A stretch of DNA of 7,212 nucleotides from Magnetospira sp. (GCA_028277325.1 JANQGL010000352.1:1-7212); one strand, 5' to 3'; positions 1-6,171 are shown, counted from the stretch's first letter. Program-made: numbers and translations. The notes: generated from the sequence alone by a model not told the origin.

Positions 1-2
1 GG

Positions 3-819
3 CGCCGCGTGGAGGCCGGCTTCGACGGCGGCTTGGTCACCTCGGAAGCGGGCGCGCTGCTGCTCGGCGCGACGGATCGGGCGATCGGGCTGGTGGACCG
101 GTTCGCGGCCTGTTTCTCCGATGGCCGTCGCCAGGCCGGCGTCGAGCACACCGTCGCGGCCATGGTGGCCCGGCGGGTGTTCGGCATCGCGCCGGGATAC
201 GAGGACCTGATCGATCATGACGCGTTGCGCGACGATCCGGTGATGCGGGTGCTGGCGGGCCGCCTGTCCGCCCCCCTGGCCGGGAAGAGCACGCTCAACC
301 GACCGGAGCACGCCCCCGCTTCTGGCCTCCCCGGCCGCGACCACCGGATCGGCCATGACGGGGCGGCCATCGAGGCGCTGTTCGTCGAGCTGTTCCTGGA
401 GGCCCACGCCAGGCCGCCGAAAAGGATCACGCTCGGCCTGGACGCCACCGACGACCCGCTGCACGGGCGCCAGGAAGGCCGGTTCTTCCACGGCTATGGA
501 GCCTGCCCCCGCGCAGGCGGGGGAATGCCAGGCCGACCTGTTCGCCGACCGGACCAGCGCCGCCGGCATGAAGGCCAACCAACTCAGGCTGTGGTTCGCC
601 TCCATGGCCTGTGTCCTGTTGGACAGCCTGCGCCGCATCGGGCTCAAACACACCCGGCTGGCCCGCGCTACCTGCGGCTCCCTCCGCTTCAAACTCCTGA
701 AGATCGGCGCCCTGGTCAAAACATCGGTGCGTCGGGTCAAGGTCGCCATGGCCTCCGGCCATCCCTGCCAGGGCGAATTCGCCCTCGCCCACGCCCGACT
801 ATCCGCCGCCGCGGCGTGA
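3..819 (+). pseudogene. IS1380-family transposase, internally deleted and frame-shifted
   Basis: When intact, this enzyme would cut and join the ends of its own insertion sequence. Codons 3-497 read in one frame and carry typical IS1380 N-terminal motifs: FDGGLVTSEAG, GYEDLIDHDALRDDP, LAGKSTLNR and LDATDDPLHGRQEGRFFHGY, the last holding an expected catalytic Asp. Codons 523-816 read in a different frame and give the family C-terminus: ECQADLFADRTSAAGMKANQ, RLWFASM, LKLLKIGALV and FALAHARL. About 165 plus 98 codons remain, against roughly 430-470 residues that I recall for the family, so some 170 central residues are gone, including the later catalytic acidic residues. The 25 bases between the pieces (498-522) form a GC-rich hairpin foreign to both. 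Reading starts before the window, since Arg-Arg codons precede the GTG at 9. The first frame runs on to 977 without meaning after the junction. The gene is certainly non-functional. Confidence 0.85.
501..523. repeat. GC-rich hairpin at the transposase deletion junction (REP-like)
   Basis: CCCCCGC at 506-512 pairs perfectly with GCGGGGG at 517-523 around a four-base loop. An alternative fold pairs GCCTGC at 501-506 with GCAGGC at 513-518. The two folds exclude each other. On the minus strand it reads ATTCCCCCGCCTGCGCGGGGG, which resembles the short interspersed hairpins with a CCCGCCTGCGCGGG core that I recall from many proteobacterial genomes. It lies precisely where the two transposase frames separate. 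Confidence 0.6.
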
Positions 820-877
820 AGCGGTCCGTCCCCCGCCCGGTCATCAACAGCACAGGCAACAGCGTCAACACAGATCA

Positions 878-891
878 CCGGCACGTGCCGG
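878..891. repeat. Perfect 14-base palindrome in the IS tail
   Basis: CCGGCACGTGCCGG is a perfect dyad with no loop, located 59 bases after the transposase stop, in the non-coding tail of the IS remnant. No coding function is visible around it. It may be part of the element's subterminal structure or a chance palindrome in GC-rich DNA. Confidence 0.45.
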
Positions 892-943
892 AAAAACCCG
901 CGCATCCAGCCCCCGTCCAAAGACAAACCAACTTCAGGACACT

Positions 944-960
944 CCAGCGCAGGGCGCTGG
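944..960. terminator. Hairpin just beyond the mutS stop; possible weak terminator
   Basis: CCAGCGC at 944-950 pairs with GCGCTGG at 954-960 around a three-base loop. On the minus strand it starts 14 bases after the mutS TAA, the right place for a transcript end. No run of T follows on either strand, so it is not a standard intrinsic terminator. It lies inside the IS tail and could simply be a subterminal structure of that element. Confidence 0.3.
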
Positions 961-978
961 TGAGAAAACCGGGTTAGG
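957..978. repeat. Probable right terminal repeat of the IS1380-family element
   Basis: Read from the outer end (minus strand) the sequence is CCTAACCCGGTTTTCTCACC, which resembles the CCTAACCCGG-type ends I recall for IS1380-family elements. The bases at 974-976 in it form the TAA stop of mutS. The partner repeat is outside the window, so this remains a recognition call. Confidence 0.5.
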
Positions 979-3652
979 CCAGCAGCCCCTTCAGGGTATA
1001 CAACAGGTCCAGCGCCTGGCGCGGCGTCAGGTCGTCCGGGTTGACCTCGCGCAGCCGCGCCTCCGCCGCCGACGGGACGGCGGGCGCCGCCGGCGCGGCG
1101 GCCGGTTCCGGCGGTTGGGCGAGGGCGGCGAACAGCGGAAGGTCGTCGGCCAGGCGGGTCAGGGCGGAGGCCTGCTCGCCGGTCTCCAGGGTCTCCAGGA
1201 CCCGTTCCGCCTCCGCCACCACGGCGGCCGGCAGGCCGGCCATGCGGCCCACGTGGATGCCGTAGGAATGGTCCGCCGCGCCCGGCCCCACCTCGTGCAG
1301 GAACACCACGTCGCCCTGCCATTCCTTGACCCGCATGCAGTGGCAGGCCAGGGTCTCCAGGCGCCCGCCGAGGCCGGTCAGCTCCCGGTAATGGGTGGCG
1401 AACAGGACCCGCGAGCGGTTCGCGTCGTGCAGGTGGCGCAGCACCGCCCAGGCGATGGACAGGCCGTCGTAGGTCGCCGTGCCGCGCCCGATCTCGTCCA
1501 GGATGACCAGCGAGCGGTCGGTCGCCTGGTTGAGGATGGCCGCCGTCTCGACCATTTCCACCATGAAGGTGGAGCGTCCGCGCGCCAGGTCGTCGGCCGC
1601 CCCGACCCGGCTGAACAGCCGGTCGACGATGCCGATCCGGGCCGCCTCGGCCGGCACGAAGGAGCCCATCTGGGCGAGCACCGCGATCAGCGCGTTCTGG
1701 CGCAGGAAGGTGCTCTTGCCGGCCATGTTGGGGCCGGTCAGCAGCCAGGTGCGGGTGGCCGGGCCGAGATCGCAATGGTTGGCCACGAAGCCGCCGCCGC
1801 GCGGGTCCGGCATCGCCTCGACCACCGGGTGGCGGCCGCCCTCGATGCGGAATTCCCGGCTGTCGTCCACCCGCGGGCGCCGGTAGTCGCGCGCCACCGC
1901 CAGATCGGCCAGCCCGGCCGACACGTCGAGCGCCGCCACCGCCGCCGCCGCCGCCGCGATCGGCTCGGCGCGTCCGGTCACCTCGCCCGCCAGATCCTCG
2001 AACAGGGCCTGTTCCAGGGCCAGGGCCTGGTCGCCGGCCCTGGCGATGCGGCTTTCCAGATCGGCCAGCTCGACGGTCGAGAACCGCATCGCGCTGGCCA
2101 TGGTCTGGCGATGGATGAACGGACTGTCTTCGCCCGCCGTCAGCCGCTCGCCGTGCCGGGTCGGCACCTCGATGAAATAGCCCAGCACGTTGTTGTGCTT
2201 GATCTTGAGGGCGCCCACCCCGGTCTCGTCACCGTATCTCCGCTGCAACGCCGCGATCAGGCGGCGGCTCTCGGCGTACAGCTCGCGCAACTCGTCGAGG
2301 CGCGGTTCGTAGCCGGCGGCGATGAACCCGCCGTCGCGCGCCAGCGGCGGAAGATCGGCCCCGAGGGCGCGGCGCAGGCGCTCGATCAGCGGATCGTGGA
2401 CCCCCAGCCCGGCCCGCGCTCCGGTCAGGTCCTCCGGCGGCAGGCCGTCGTCCAGCAGGTCGCGCAGGGTGCCGGCGGCGGCGAGACCGTCGCGGACCGC
2501 CGCCAGGTCGCGCGGCCCGCCGCGTCCCAGGGTCAGGCGACCGAGCGCCCGTTCCATGTCCGGACAGCCGCGCAGGACCTCGCGCAGCCGCTCGCGGGTC
2601 GGCGTCGAGTCGACCAGATGGGCCACCGCGTCGAGGCGGCGGCCGATCACCTGCGGATCGGTCAGCGGCGCCGCCAGCCGGGCCGCCAGGAGGCGCGCCC
2701 CGGGACCGGTCAGGGTGCGGTCGATGACCTGCAGCAGGGAGCCGCGCCGCTCCCCCGACAGGCTGCGGTCCAGCTCCAGGCCGCGCCGGGTCGCGGCATC
2801 GATCTCCAGCGCCGCGCCGCGCCCCATGCGACGCGGCGGGGCGACGCGCGGCAGCCTGCCCTGCTGGGTCTGGGTGGCATAGTCGATCAGCGTCCCGCCG
2901 GCCGCCAGCTCGGCCCGCGAGAAATCGCCGAACGCCGCCAGGGTCGCCACCCCGAACAGGGCGCACAGGCGCTTTTCGCCGTTGGCGCTGTCGAAGCGCG
3001 CCGGGGGCAGCGGGCTCAGGGCGTCGCGCCACTCGGCGAAGGTCTCGAACAGGTCGGGCGTCTCCAGCAGCCGGTCGGCGACCAGGAGTTCGCCGGGCGC
3101 CAGCCGGGCCAGGGCGGCGGCGAGATCGCCGGCGCTCAGCGGCTGCATCACGAACTCGCCGGTCGACATTTCCAGCCAGGCCAGCCCGAAGCCGCCGCGC
3201 ACCTCGGCCAGGGCGGCCAGATAGTTGGCGGCGCGGGCGTCGAGCAGGGAGTCCTCGGTCAGGGTGCCGCGGGTGACGACCCGCCTGACGGCGCGCGCCA
3301 CGACCGATTTCGAGCCCCGTTTCCTGGCCTCGGCCGGGTCCTCGGTCTGCTCGCAGACCGCCACCTTGTGGCCGGCCCGGATCAGTTTCTCCAGGTAGGC
3401 CTCGTGGCTGTGCACCGGCACCCCGGCCATCGGGATGTCCTCGCCCAGGTGCCGGCCGCGCTTGGTCAGCGCGATGTCCAGGGTCGCCGCCGCCTTCACC
3501 GCGTCGTCGAAGAACAGCTCGTAGAAATCGCCCATCCGGTAGAACAGCAGGCAGTCGGGGTGTTGCGCCTTGATCTCCAGGTACTGCGCCATCATCGGCG
3601 TGACGTCCGGATTGGCCGCAGGTTTCTCGATAGAATTAATTTCTGGCGACAC
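974..3652 (-). CDS. mutS: DNA mismatch repair protein MutS
   Basis: MutS binds mispairs and small loops in newly replicated DNA as a dimer and, with ATP, recruits MutL to start strand removal. The 892-residue length is normal for the family. The mismatch-reading motif FYRMGDFYELFFDDA spans about 37-51, with the Phe-x-Glu at F43/E45. Connector, lever and clamp domains follow. The ATPase carries Walker A TGPNMAGKST at 639-648, Walker B ILDEIGRGT with D719/E720, then ATHYREL. DDLPLF near 836-841 resembles a beta-clamp-binding motif, followed by an Ala/Pro-rich linker and the conserved C-terminal DDLTPRQALDLLY. The start is GTG at 3652 with GAGGG four bases upstream; the family-conserved part begins near VTPMMAQYL (17-25), so the exact start is less certain. 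The first dozen codons are AT-rich, unlike the rest. The TAA stop lies in the tip of an IS remnant. The gene lies 29 bases downstream of an AT-rich cassette read in the same direction. Confidence 0.97.
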   Translation of the reverse strand: MSPEINSIEKPAANPDVTPMMAQYLEIKAQHPDCLLFYRMGDFYELFFDDAVKAAATLDIALTKRGRHLGEDIPMAGVPVHSHEAYLEKLIRAGHKVAVCEQTEDPAEARKRGSKSVVARAVRRVVTRGTLTEDSLLDARAANYLAALAEVRGGFGLAWLEMSTGEFVMQPLSAGDLAAALARLAPGELLVADRLLETPDLFETFAEWRDALSPLPPARFDSANGEKRLCALFGVATLAAFGDFSRAELAAGGTLIDYATQTQQGRLPRVAPPRRMGRGAALEIDAATRRGLELDRSLSGERRGSLLQVIDRTLTGPGARLLAARLAAPLTDPQVIGRRLDAVAHLVDSTPTRERLREVLRGCPDMERALGRLTLGRGGPRDLAAVRDGLAAAGTLRDLLDDGLPPEDLTGARAGLGVHDPLIERLRRALGADLPPLARDGGFIAAGYEPRLDELRELYAESRRLIAALQRRYGDETGVGALKIKHNNVLGYFIEVPTRHGERLTAGEDSPFIHRQTMASAMRFSTVELADLESRIARAGDQALALEQALFEDLAGEVTGRAEPIAAAAAAVAALDVSAGLADLAVARDYRRPRVDDSREFRIEGGRHPVVEAMPDPRGGGFVANHCDLGPATRTWLLTGPNMAGKSTFLRQNALIAVLAQMGSFVPAEAARIGIVDRLFSRVGAADDLARGRSTFMVEMVETAAILNQATDRSLVILDEIGRGTATYDGLSIAWAVLRHLHDANRSRVLFATHYRELTGLGGRLETLACHCMRVKEWQGDVVFLHEVGPGAADHSYGIHVGRMAGLPAAVVAEAERVLETLETGEQASALTRLADDLPLFAALAQPPEPAAAPAAPAVPSAAEARLREVNPDDLTPRQALDLLYTLKGLLA

Positions 3653-3681
3653 GAAGCCCTCGGCTGAAACCTAATTAAAAT

Positions 3682-4110
3682 CTAATTTGTTTCTTTAACG
3701 ATATTAGCAATATCACGAAGCGCACGCTGTTTGCCTTTTGGAAATCTTGGACCTTGCCACCAAACTTCGCCATGATATGGATTTTCTTTTATGGGATTTT
3801 TACCAACCTTAAACCCAAGATCTCTAACTTTTCCAGTCTCCAAAAACACTGCCCCCAGATTATCGGGTACATTGGAAAGTGACTCCCGGCCGCTTTCAAT
3901 AATTAATTTTTCAATATCTATAGACATACCATGATTTGGTACGCTCGATGGCGAAAATATTCCGCTACTTAGTCGCCGACCAGTCGGCGATTTCTTATCT
4001 TCAACATATTGAAGTTCTGAAAAATATCGGATTAAATTGTCGTCCGAGCGAATATCCGCGTCGTCGTAAGGAAGAACCCTTCCATTTATGTCTTTCTTAG
4101 GTTGATTCAT
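3682..4110 (-). CDS. Uncharacterised 142-aa protein, third gene of the AT-rich cassette
   Basis: I cannot assign a function. The protein has no signal peptide or membrane segment. A charged N-terminal part is followed by a stretch that looks strongly conserved in style: RRLSSGIFSPSS (45-56), GMSIDIEKL (61-69), GAVFL (86-90), VRDLGFKVG (95-103) and NPYHGEVW (110-117), then a basic C-terminal helix. I recall this pattern from a family of small bacterial proteins of unknown role, but cannot name it. ATG at 4108-4110 is preceded by AGG seven bases upstream, and that AGG overlaps the TAG stop of the previous gene, so the two are probably translationally coupled (8 bases apart). AT-rich codon use matches the two cassette partners and differs sharply from mutS. 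No terminator separates it from mutS. It could be a regulator, antidote or adaptor of the TIGR04255 protein, but nothing in the sequence decides this. Confidence 0.85.
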   Translation of the reverse strand: MNQPKKDINGRVLPYDDADIRSDDNLIRYFSELQYVEDKKSPTGRRLSSGIFSPSSVPNHGMSIDIEKLIIESGRESLSNVPDNLGAVFLETGKVRDLGFKVGKNPIKENPYHGEVWWQGPRFPKGKQRALRDIANIVKETN

Positions 4111-4118
4111 GGAAAAAC

Positions 4119-4574
4119 CTAAAGTCGGTCAAGTAAGTTCTCGATTTGCGAAAAATTGTTGGTTCCTGAAGACTCTACGACATCGCCACTTTTAGCATCT
4201 TCGAAATACAGACTAAAACATAACTTTCGAGGCACCTCAACCTCCAAATCTCCCTTTTCGGTATGCCACTCAACTTGAATGCCCCCATATGCCAACGGAA
4301 CTAATTGTGGGTTGGGCTTATCGCGCCCACCGTAGATTTCATAAATGATATCGATTACAAACCGAAAAACATCTCCGGAAATACGGTGTGCGCCTTGTCC
4401 ATCCCAATTGTTGGGAAGATCCAGCAAATGTGTGTATCGTGAACTAACAAAACGAACCATTTCAGGTGTTTTTTCAGGTGAAAACGCAATGACGTTATTG
4501 TTATTTTCATAATCAGAAAATGTAGAATCGGCATTTTTGGATATATGTTGATGTGACATCGAAAACCTATTCAT
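4119..4574 (-). CDS. Uncharacterised 151-aa protein with NWDGQGA motif, second gene of the AT-rich cassette
   Basis: The function is unknown. A low-complexity N-terminus (Asn run at 24-27) leads into LLDLPNNWDGQGA (50-62), a helix-rich middle, GGIQVEWH (97-104) and the acidic strand LEVEV (110-114). The pairing of an NWDGxGA motif with a later GGIQxEW and an LExE strand is one I recall from small proteins of unknown function; that is memory, not a search. The ATG at 4572-4574 overlaps the upstream gene by 8 bases and has GGGAG about 7 bases ahead. A second ATG at 4557-4559 (codon 6) is preceded by TAGGTTTTCG, almost the same arrangement as at the next gene's start, so a 146-aa product is a real alternative. 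The overlap indicates translational coupling with the TIGR04255 gene. No signal peptide or membrane segment is seen, so the protein is probably cytoplasmic. Confidence 0.85.
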   Translation of the reverse strand: MNRFSMSHQHISKNADSTFSDYENNNNVIAFSPEKTPEMVRFVSSRYTHLLDLPNNWDGQGAHRISGDVFRFVIDIIYEIYGGRDKPNPQLVPLAYGGIQVEWHTEKGDLEVEVPRKLCFSLYFEDAKSGDVVESSGTNNFSQIENLLDRL

Positions 4575-5388
4575 TCGTCTTCTCCCAAAATCTATGAGCG
4601 TAATCCGTAGTTAGTTCAGAAAATTTATTGACTATCTCAAACCTGCCAGTATCAAAAAATTGAAGCGCATCAGATAAATTTGGACCTGCAGGTGAACCAC
4701 GAAAAATTAGGTTGAAATTCCATGTGTTTATTCCCTTTTCTTTTATGCCTGGATGGATCTCGAAATGGAGCCTAGCATAGGGTTCTTGATTTTTTCTATA
4801 TATAGATGAAAACGACAAGGAAATTGTTTCCAAATCAATTTGATCTTGAATTTCCGAATTCCACCCTTTAAAAAAATTACCCATATTATTTGCAAGAAAC
4901 CTATCGTTCATTTCAATTATATTTACATACACAACTTCACACTGGTTTATAACCGGTAATTCATACCCTCTGCTTTCAATAAAATTAGCAAAAACTGAAA
5001 AATCATGCTCCATCTCAGAACGTACGTATTCGTAACGCGGATATACGGTAGACCCTTCTCCAGCTTTCCAGTTTCTTATCAATCTGTCTTGTTGAAGCTG
5101 AAGAAGGTCATTGCCTTCCGAACTTTCAAGCCAAATTCTCGGAAATTCCGGCTCTCTAGACAAAACAAAATCTATTTGATTTTTCTGTATTTGCGGTCTA
5201 TGGCTAAATGTTTCATACATCGCTCTAAGCGGAGCACGCTGAGAAACGTCTGGAAATTTATCCCTTACAGATTCGGCAAACAACCCGATATCTACAATAC
5301 TCAAATTCACACGCTCAAACTGCAAAGAAAGAGCGACCTCGTTAAGAGGCGGATTGCAAAAATCGGGTAAACCTTTCGGGCGCTGCAT
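4567..5388 (-). CDS. TIGR04255 family protein, first gene of the AT-rich cassette
   Basis: This is a 273-residue soluble protein of the sporadically distributed TIGR04255 family, whose function is not known to me. The family pattern is clear: GLPDFCNPPLNEVALSLQF (6-24), GLFAESVRDKFP (35-46), RIWLESSEGNDLLQLQQDRL (84-103), YPRYEYVRSEM (116-126), INQCEVVYVN (147-156), LHFEIHPG (207-214), LIFRGSP (227-233) and the C-terminal ELTTDYAHRFWE (258-269). Length is usual for the family. I chose the ATG at 5386-5388 because members usually begin a few residues before LPDF. TTG codons at 5406 and 5403 would add six or five residues, and an in-frame TGA lies just upstream. No start has a strong Shine-Dalgarno sequence. 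It leads three overlapping or closely spaced genes and is AT-rich, which with the family's patchy distribution suggests horizontal transfer. Confidence 0.9.
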   Translation of the reverse strand: MQRPKGLPDFCNPPLNEVALSLQFERVNLSIVDIGLFAESVRDKFPDVSQRAPLRAMYETFSHRPQIQKNQIDFVLSREPEFPRIWLESSEGNDLLQLQQDRLIRNWKAGEGSTVYPRYEYVRSEMEHDFSVFANFIESRGYELPVINQCEVVYVNIIEMNDRFLANNMGNFFKGWNSEIQDQIDLETISLSFSSIYRKNQEPYARLHFEIHPGIKEKGINTWNFNLIFRGSPAGPNLSDALQFFDTGRFEIVNKFSELTTDYAHRFWEKTNE

Positions 5389-5438
5389 CGGATCGTCGCT
5401 CAACAAAATCTCGACGGCTCATTTTAGCCCACCTAAAT

Positions 5439-5467
5439 GAAATAGGAAGATAACTTCGATTCCTCAA
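5439..5467 (-). promoter_or_regulatory. Candidate promoter of the AT-rich cassette
   Basis: On the minus strand TTGAGG (5467-5462) is followed after 17 bases by TATTTC (5444-5439). The match to the sigma-70 consensus is modest (4 of 6, then 3 of 6), but the spacing is ideal and the implied leader is about 45 bases to the ATG of the TIGR04255 gene. Through readthrough this could also drive mutS. Confidence 0.3.
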
Positions 5468-5518
5468 TGGAGTCATAGATTCCTGCGGCAAGCGTGGTCA
5501 CGAAAATCAATTCGTGGT
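5458..5518. repeat. Paired 20-base-spaced short repeats and a dyad in the divergent region
   Basis: GATTCCT occurs at 5458-5464 and again at 5478-5484. CGTGGT occurs at 5493-5498 and again at 5513-5518. Both pairs have a 20-base period. Between the latter two, CACGAA (5499-5504) pairs with TTCGTG (5511-5516) around a six-base loop. The cluster lies between the cassette and the plus-strand operon, where an operator would be expected. Each repeat is short, so chance remains possible. Confidence 0.3.
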
Positions 5519-5581
5519 TTGCCGATCGTGTTGGCAGATTCGCCCTTTATAGCTGCGCGGCACCGGACGGCTCCTGCTCTC

Positions 5582-5611
5582 TTGCGGCGGGGCGACGGGC
5601 TGTCCTAAAGT
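5582..5611 (+). promoter_or_regulatory. Candidate promoter of the 5655-maeB operon
   Basis: TTGCGG (5582-5587) and TAAAGT (5606-5611) are separated by 18 bases, giving a moderate sigma-70-like match (3 of 6 and 4 of 6). It would leave a leader of about 35 bases to the GTG at 5655. High background GC makes the -10 match more notable, but this remains a pattern call. Confidence 0.3.
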
Positions 5612-5654
5612 GATTCGACCATAAGCCATCCCGCCATCCCGAGGAAACCGCCCC

Positions 5655-6143
5655 GTGACCGAGACCCCCGATTCCGCGCCGATCCGGGAAGTGGTCGGTC
5701 TGTTCGACGACCGCGCCGCGTTCGATGCCGCGGTGGACGACCTTTTGGCCGCCGGATTCGACCGCAGCGACCTGAGCGTGCTCAGCTCCCACGATTCCCT
5801 GGACGCCGCCGAGCACAGCGGCTTCGACTGGGGCGCCGCCCTGGCCGGCGAATACAAGATGGTCGGCCCGCTGGTCGCCTCGGGTGCGGTGTTCCTGGCC
5901 GGCGGCCCGGTCGCGGCGACCATCGCCGCGGTGATCGGCGCCGCGGTCGGCGGGGCGGCGGTCAAGGAGCTGATCGACGAGGTCACCTCGGCCCATCACG
6001 ACGATTTCGCGCGCGCCATGAAGGCCGGCGGCCTGGTGCTCTGGGCGCGGGTCGCCGACACCGACGCCGAGGCCGCGGCGCGCGACGTCCTGGCCCGCCA
6101 CGGTGCCGGCAGCGTCCACCGCCACGACCGCACGGCGGACTGA
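5655..6143 (+). CDS. Small protein with general-stress-protein-17M-like domain and glycine-rich hydrophobic centre
   Basis: The 162-residue product has three parts. Residues 11-45 (REVVGLFDDRAAF to DLSVLSS) match the style of the general stress protein 17M/YflT-like fold: a strand, a helix with the AAVDDLLAAGF pattern, and a second strand. Residues about 71-104 are small, hydrophobic and glycine-rich, with GxxxG-type spacing that suggests a membrane hairpin or glycine zipper. Residues 115-156 (DDFARAMKAGGLVLWARV, then AARDVLARHGAGSVHRHD) resemble a second half of the same fold. There is no signal peptide. The start is GTG, supported by GAGGA nine bases upstream. It lies 28 bases before the malic enzyme gene and probably shares its transcript. 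Its biochemical role is unknown; a stress-related role is inferred from resemblance alone. GC-rich codon use matches the chromosome, so it looks native. Confidence 0.85.
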   Translation: MTETPDSAPIREVVGLFDDRAAFDAAVDDLLAAGFDRSDLSVLSSHDSLDAAEHSGFDWGAALAGEYKMVGPLVASGAVFLAGGPVAATIAAVIGAAVGGAAVKELIDEVTSAHHDDFARAMKAGGLVLWARVADTDAEAAARDVLARHGAGSVHRHDRTAD

Positions 6144-6171
6144 TCCGCTCCCGCCATCCATTGGACCCGCA

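Larger units (their letters stand above)
1..978 (+). mobile_element. IS1380-family insertion sequence remnant (right part; left end outside window)
   Basis: The segment encodes two separated pieces of an IS1380-type DDE transposase, followed by a non-coding tail of about 155 bases that ends in a sequence resembling an IS1380-family terminal repeat (957-978, reading CCTAACCCGG from the outer end). The left end lies outside the window, so neither the paired inverted repeat nor a target duplication can be checked. The element is dead because its transposase is internally deleted and frame-shifted. It abuts the 3' end of mutS exactly, so it inserted at or next to the mutS stop codon. Family assignment rests on remembered protein motifs. 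The terminal repeat assignment is less certain than the protein assignment. Confidence 0.8.
5407..5654. other. Divergent intergenic region between cassette and stress-protein/maeB operon
   Basis: No gene is credible in these 248 bases. Composition changes from AT-rich near 5407-5520 to GC-rich beyond about 5555, so the right border of the acquired DNA probably lies between. It holds a candidate promoter for each direction, two 20-base-spaced repeats and a small dyad. No GGAAC-type EcfG general stress promoter element was seen upstream of the 5655 gene. Confidence 0.6.

Noticed and set aside
501..523. Resemblance of the GC hairpin to a type I-E CRISPR repeat core (CCCCGCGC..GCGGGG)
   Set aside because: It is a single copy without spacers or further repeats and sits in a transposase deletion junction. 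An interspersed REP-like hairpin fits better.
355..819. Separate 154-codon plus-strand gene
   Set aside because: Its C-terminal half is the transposase C-terminus in its correct frame, and its N-terminal part is an out-of-frame reading of the transposase N-terminal region. It belongs to the pseudogene.
1115..3667. 850-codon open frame on the plus strand
   Set aside because: It is antisense to mutS across almost its full length. Long opposite-strand frames are expected in high-GC coding DNA, and the translation is low-complexity (rich in Gln, Arg, Gly and His) with no family motif.
3700..3714. Dyad GATATT-AGC-AATATC as a terminator between the cassette and mutS
   Set aside because: It lies inside the 3' coding end of the 142-aa gene, is AT-rich and weak, and is not followed by a T run on the minus strand.
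5005..5370. 121-codon open frame on the plus strand in the cassette
   Set aside because: It lies antisense inside the clear TIGR04255 coding frame and its translation shows no recognisable motif or ribosome-binding site.
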